Part shown: positions 62,180 to 64,000 of the stretch, one piece after another
Numbering within the stretch: position 1 is the first letter of the stretch
Layout of the letters: every line of letters starts with the position of its first letter
Assembly (NCBI GenBank): GCA_030692565.1
Contig: JAUYAO010000044.1
Location: 20,816-84,815, forward strand
DNA length: 64,000 bases
From: Nitrospira sp.
Lineage (GTDB): Bacteria > Nitrospirota > Nitrospiria > Nitrospirales > Nitrospiraceae
Direction of reading: 5' to 3'
Made by a program: the position numbers and the translations under genes
The notes under the pieces: generated by a model
Databases searched by the model: none
What the model was told of the DNA's origin: nothing
Seen by the model: the letters and a program-made list of their open reading frames with translations, nothing else

Positions 62180-63405
62180 ATGCACATACACCGACACCTC
62201 TGGGACACCTACCGCTTCCCCGGCTTCCGGCCAACGCCAACGGGACAGGGCATCATCGGTGACCCGAAGGCCCGCGTCATCCACCTGTGCCGGCGGGGAA
62301 AAAACCAGCATGCGGCGCGTGCGGGCAGGTCACCCGATCCTGGTACGACCGCAAGACACGCCGCGTTCGCGACCTGCCCTGCGGGGACACGCGGGTCTAC
62401 CTGGAGGTGGAGATTCGTCGCGTCGAGTGCAAGCAGTGCGGCACGGTGAAGCAGGAAATCTTGGACTGGCTGGCGGACAATCCGTTCTACACCAAACGCT
62501 TCGCCTTCTTCGTGGGACGGCGCTGCCGGACCATGCCGATCAAGGACGTGGCCGAGGAAACCCGGCTGGACTGGAAAACGATCAAGGCCCTCGACGAGCA
62601 GTACATGCAGGAGCAGTTTCGTCGAGCGGGCACGCCGGCTCCGAGGGTAGTCGTGATCGACGAGATCTCGATCCGCAAGGGGCACACCTGCCGTATCGTG
62701 GTCAGCGACTTGGAACGACGACGGCCGATCTGGTTCGGGGGCAAGGACTGCTCAGAAGTGAGTATGGACGAGTTCTACCAGTGGCGGGGCGTGTCGCAAA
62801 GCAAGACAATACGGCTGGCCGTGAGGGACATGTGGAAAGCGTTCCGCACCTCGACGCGCAAGCCGGAGCACGCGCCGCAAGCCGCCATCTTGTTCGACAC
62901 GTTCCATGTGCTGCGGCATCTCGGCGAGGCGTTGGACACGGTGCGCAAGGCCGAGTACTCCCGGGTGACGGGGAAGGATCGGCGGTTCATCAAGGGCCAG
63001 AAGTACGCGCTACTCTCGCACCGGGAGAACCTGAAGCCGGATGGCCGGCAAAGCCTGCGGTTGCTGCTGAAGGCCAACAAGCGGTTGAACACGGCCTACC
63101 TCCTCAAAGAGGAGTTCGGGCAGCTCTGGGACTACGAGCGCGAAGGCTGGACTCGGCGCTTCTTCGAGCACTGGCGCACATCGCTCAAATGGCAGCGCCT
63201 GAAGCCCCACGAGACGTTCGCCGAGATGATCGACCGGTACTGGGACGGTATCGCGGCCTACTGCAAGCCGGAGAACAAAGTTGCCTTGGGATTCGTCGAG
63301 GGGTTCAACAACAAGATCCGCGTCATTCAGCGGCGCAGTTACGGGCTACGCAACGAGGAGTATTTGCGCCTCAAGGTCCTCTCTTGCATGCTCGATCCGA
63401 TCTGA
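62180..63405 (+). CDS. ISL3 transposase, joined by a -1 frameshift
   Basis: The zero frame starts at ATG 62180 (MHIHRHLWDTYRFPGFRPTP, ending ARVIHLCRRGKN). Homology then continues in the -1 frame: PACGACGQVTRSWYDRKTRR, DLPCGDTRVYLEVEIRRVEC and KQCGTVKQE, the zinc-ribbon of ISL3 transposases. The DDE transposase core follows with VVVIDEISIRKGHTCRIVVS, FDTFHVLRHL and FVEGFNNKIRVIQRRSYGLR. The join is at A AAA AAC (62299-62305); product about 408 residues, the family's normal length. The downstream frame alone (GTG 62287, 372 residues) would lack the N terminus. Confidence 0.85.
62299..62305 (+). promoter_or_regulatory. Slippery heptamer A AAA AAC for -1 frameshifting
   Basis: In the zero frame the codons are GGA-AAA-AAC, exactly the X XXY YYZ heptamer. 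A -1 slip leads into the frame carrying CCA-GCA-TGC (PAC) and the rest of the transposase. A GC-rich stretch follows (62311-62330), but I did not establish a defined stem-loop. Confidence 0.6.
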
Positions 63406-63652
63406 AATCAGGCCGAAATCACCCACTCGGGGAGGAGATGAACCCCTTTTTTATTAGGAGAAGTCACTCGGTCTTTCGGGCAGGGAGATGATCTTGTATT
63501 GCTGGAGGTGCAAGATGTATTGCCAAATCTCGGATACGAGTGGCAATGACATACTTATCCTCGGCGTCAATGCAAGCGTTCATGCGGGATGTGAACGCTG
63601 ACTGTAATAAAAGCCATCTGTGTGCGAAAGAGCGTTCTGCTGGAGCCACCTC

Positions 63653-63841
63653 CTATTTCTGGCAAGAGGCGTAACGTCGGGCAATGTCTCTGTTCCCTAC
63701 TTTCTTGTACTCCTCAAATATTCCTTGAATCGTTTTACCAACCGGTTTGTATGCATGAGCATTGGGGTCGTCTGTAGTTAGGACTGCCCCCGTGAAGCTC
63801 CGCAGATCAACAGCGTGTTTATTCCATTGCTCGGGGTCCAA
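63653..63841 (-). CDS. Small ORF of unknown function, possibly a gene remnant
   Basis: 62 codons from a TTG (LDPEQWNKHAVDLRSFTGAV, ending DIARRYASCQK). The frame stays open upstream (LLSNGDACIWF...) to beyond 63841 without ATG or GTG and overlaps the end of the next gene in another frame. Composition looks protein-like, but no family is recognised. It may be the tail of a gene cut by rearrangement near the ISL3 element. Confidence 0.35.
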   Translation of the reverse strand: MDPEQWNKHAVDLRSFTGAVLTTDDPNAHAYKPVGKTIQGIFEEYKKVGNRDIARRYASCQK

Positions 63842-63867
63842 GAACCAGATGCAGGCATCGCCATTAC

Positions 63868-64000
63868 TCAGCAGGCAGCAATATAGGCAACACTTGGATG
63901 TCTGAAGAACGAACGGACGAGTGCGGGGCGGCGCGCCATTTCGGCGAGTTGCGCGGTGATGCGATCGGCCAGACGTTCGCCTTTCTGTAAGGGCCGGCGT
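63868..64000 (-). CDS. C-terminal fragment of an unidentified protein
   Basis: The gene enters from the right edge and stops at TGA 63868-63870. The 43 visible residues read QKGERLADRITAQLAEMARR, then PALVRSFFRHPSVAYIAAC. Codon use is normal for the window. Too little is visible to assign a family. Confidence 0.45.
   Translation of the reverse strand, partial: RRPLQKGERLADRITAQLAEMARRPALVRSFFRHPSVAYIAAC

Larger units (their letters stand above)
62067..63445 (+). mobile_element. ISL3-family insertion sequence
   Basis: About 1.38 kb. Left end GGGTTCTTCTCCGTGGTGAG (62067-62086). The reverse complement of the right end reads GGGTTCATCTCCTCCCCGAG (63445 inward), giving an inverted repeat of about 24 bp with mismatches, typical of ISL3. 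Contains one transposase gene. No clear 8-bp target duplication was found, compatible with a later deletion next to the element. Confidence 0.8.

Noticed and set aside
62133..63491. 452-codon plus-strand open frame across the ISL3 element
   Set aside because: It is a shadow of the transposase in another frame: Arg/Gly/Ala-rich translation without motifs, while the overlapping frame has all ISL3 signatures.
63464..63649. 61-codon minus-strand frame after the ISL3 element
   Set aside because: GTG start with a ribosome site too close, no recognisable family; probably chance.
1..64000. tRNA or rRNA genes
   Set aside because: No cloverleaf, TTCRA-type T-loop in context or rRNA core sequence was recognised by eye on either strand; a tRNAscan or Rfam search would settle it.

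Overview
The window looks like a chromosomal segment of a Gram-negative, LPS-making bacterium with moderately high GC. Gene content and order (LpxI instead of LpxH; bamA, two ompH, fabZ, lpxA, lpxI, Gfo/Idh oxidoreductase, lpxB, msbA, DUF374, waaA, lpxK in one run) fit a Nitrospirota-type organism, possibly Nitrospira. That assignment is inference; no rRNA or other phylogenetic marker is present.

Region 1 (1-30.9 kb, almost all minus strand) is an O-antigen/surface glycan locus. Reading in the direction of transcription it has a winged-helix regulator, a four-helix-bundle (S23-type) protein, a NusG-like antiterminator, gmd, an ABC flippase, several glycosyltransferases, three FkbM methyltransferases, other methyltransferases, a second GDP-mannose-dehydratase-like SDR beside a C-methyltransferase, an asparagine-synthetase-like amidotransferase, the fnlA-fnlB-fnlC set for UDP-L-FucNAc, a WbpV-like reductase, a WecA/WbpL-like initiating transferase, a GT25 enzyme and an O-antigen ligase/polymerase. 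An IS30 copy with an internal stop sits at 15.1-16.2 kb between two copies of a GT2/FkbM module.

Region 2 (30.9-48.1 kb, minus strand) is an outer-membrane assembly supercluster: heptosyltransferases (one fused to the GmhB phosphatase), lpxK, waaA, a frameshifted DUF374 acyltransferase, msbA, lpxB, an oxidoreductase, lpxI, lpxA, fabZ, two OmpH/Skp genes plus a fragment of a third, and bamA. A TTTACA-17-TATAAT promoter lies upstream of bamA.

Region 3 (48.3-57.5 kb) reads mostly on the plus strand: galU (promoter placement suggests a leaderless mRNA), lon, thiL, a DUF2062 membrane protein, an HD phosphohydrolase, two unknown proteins, a vapBC pair and a lone HigA-type antidote.

Region 4 (57.8-64 kb) has a strong promoter and a cobalamin riboswitch ahead of class Ia nrdA-nrdB. 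These are followed by the first codons of metE, cut off beside an ISL3 element. The ISL3 transposase is split across two frames joined at a perfect A AAA AAC slippery heptamer.

The most unusual signal is a set of short-period arrays (9-bp units GACCAGACA and GCGNGACNN; 7-bp units GTGACNN), most of them arranged as two inverted arms. They sit at gene junctions of the glycan and LPS operons, supply start or stop codons, and in two cases lie in frame inside proteins (the WaaF-GmhB linker and the N-terminal part of WaaA).
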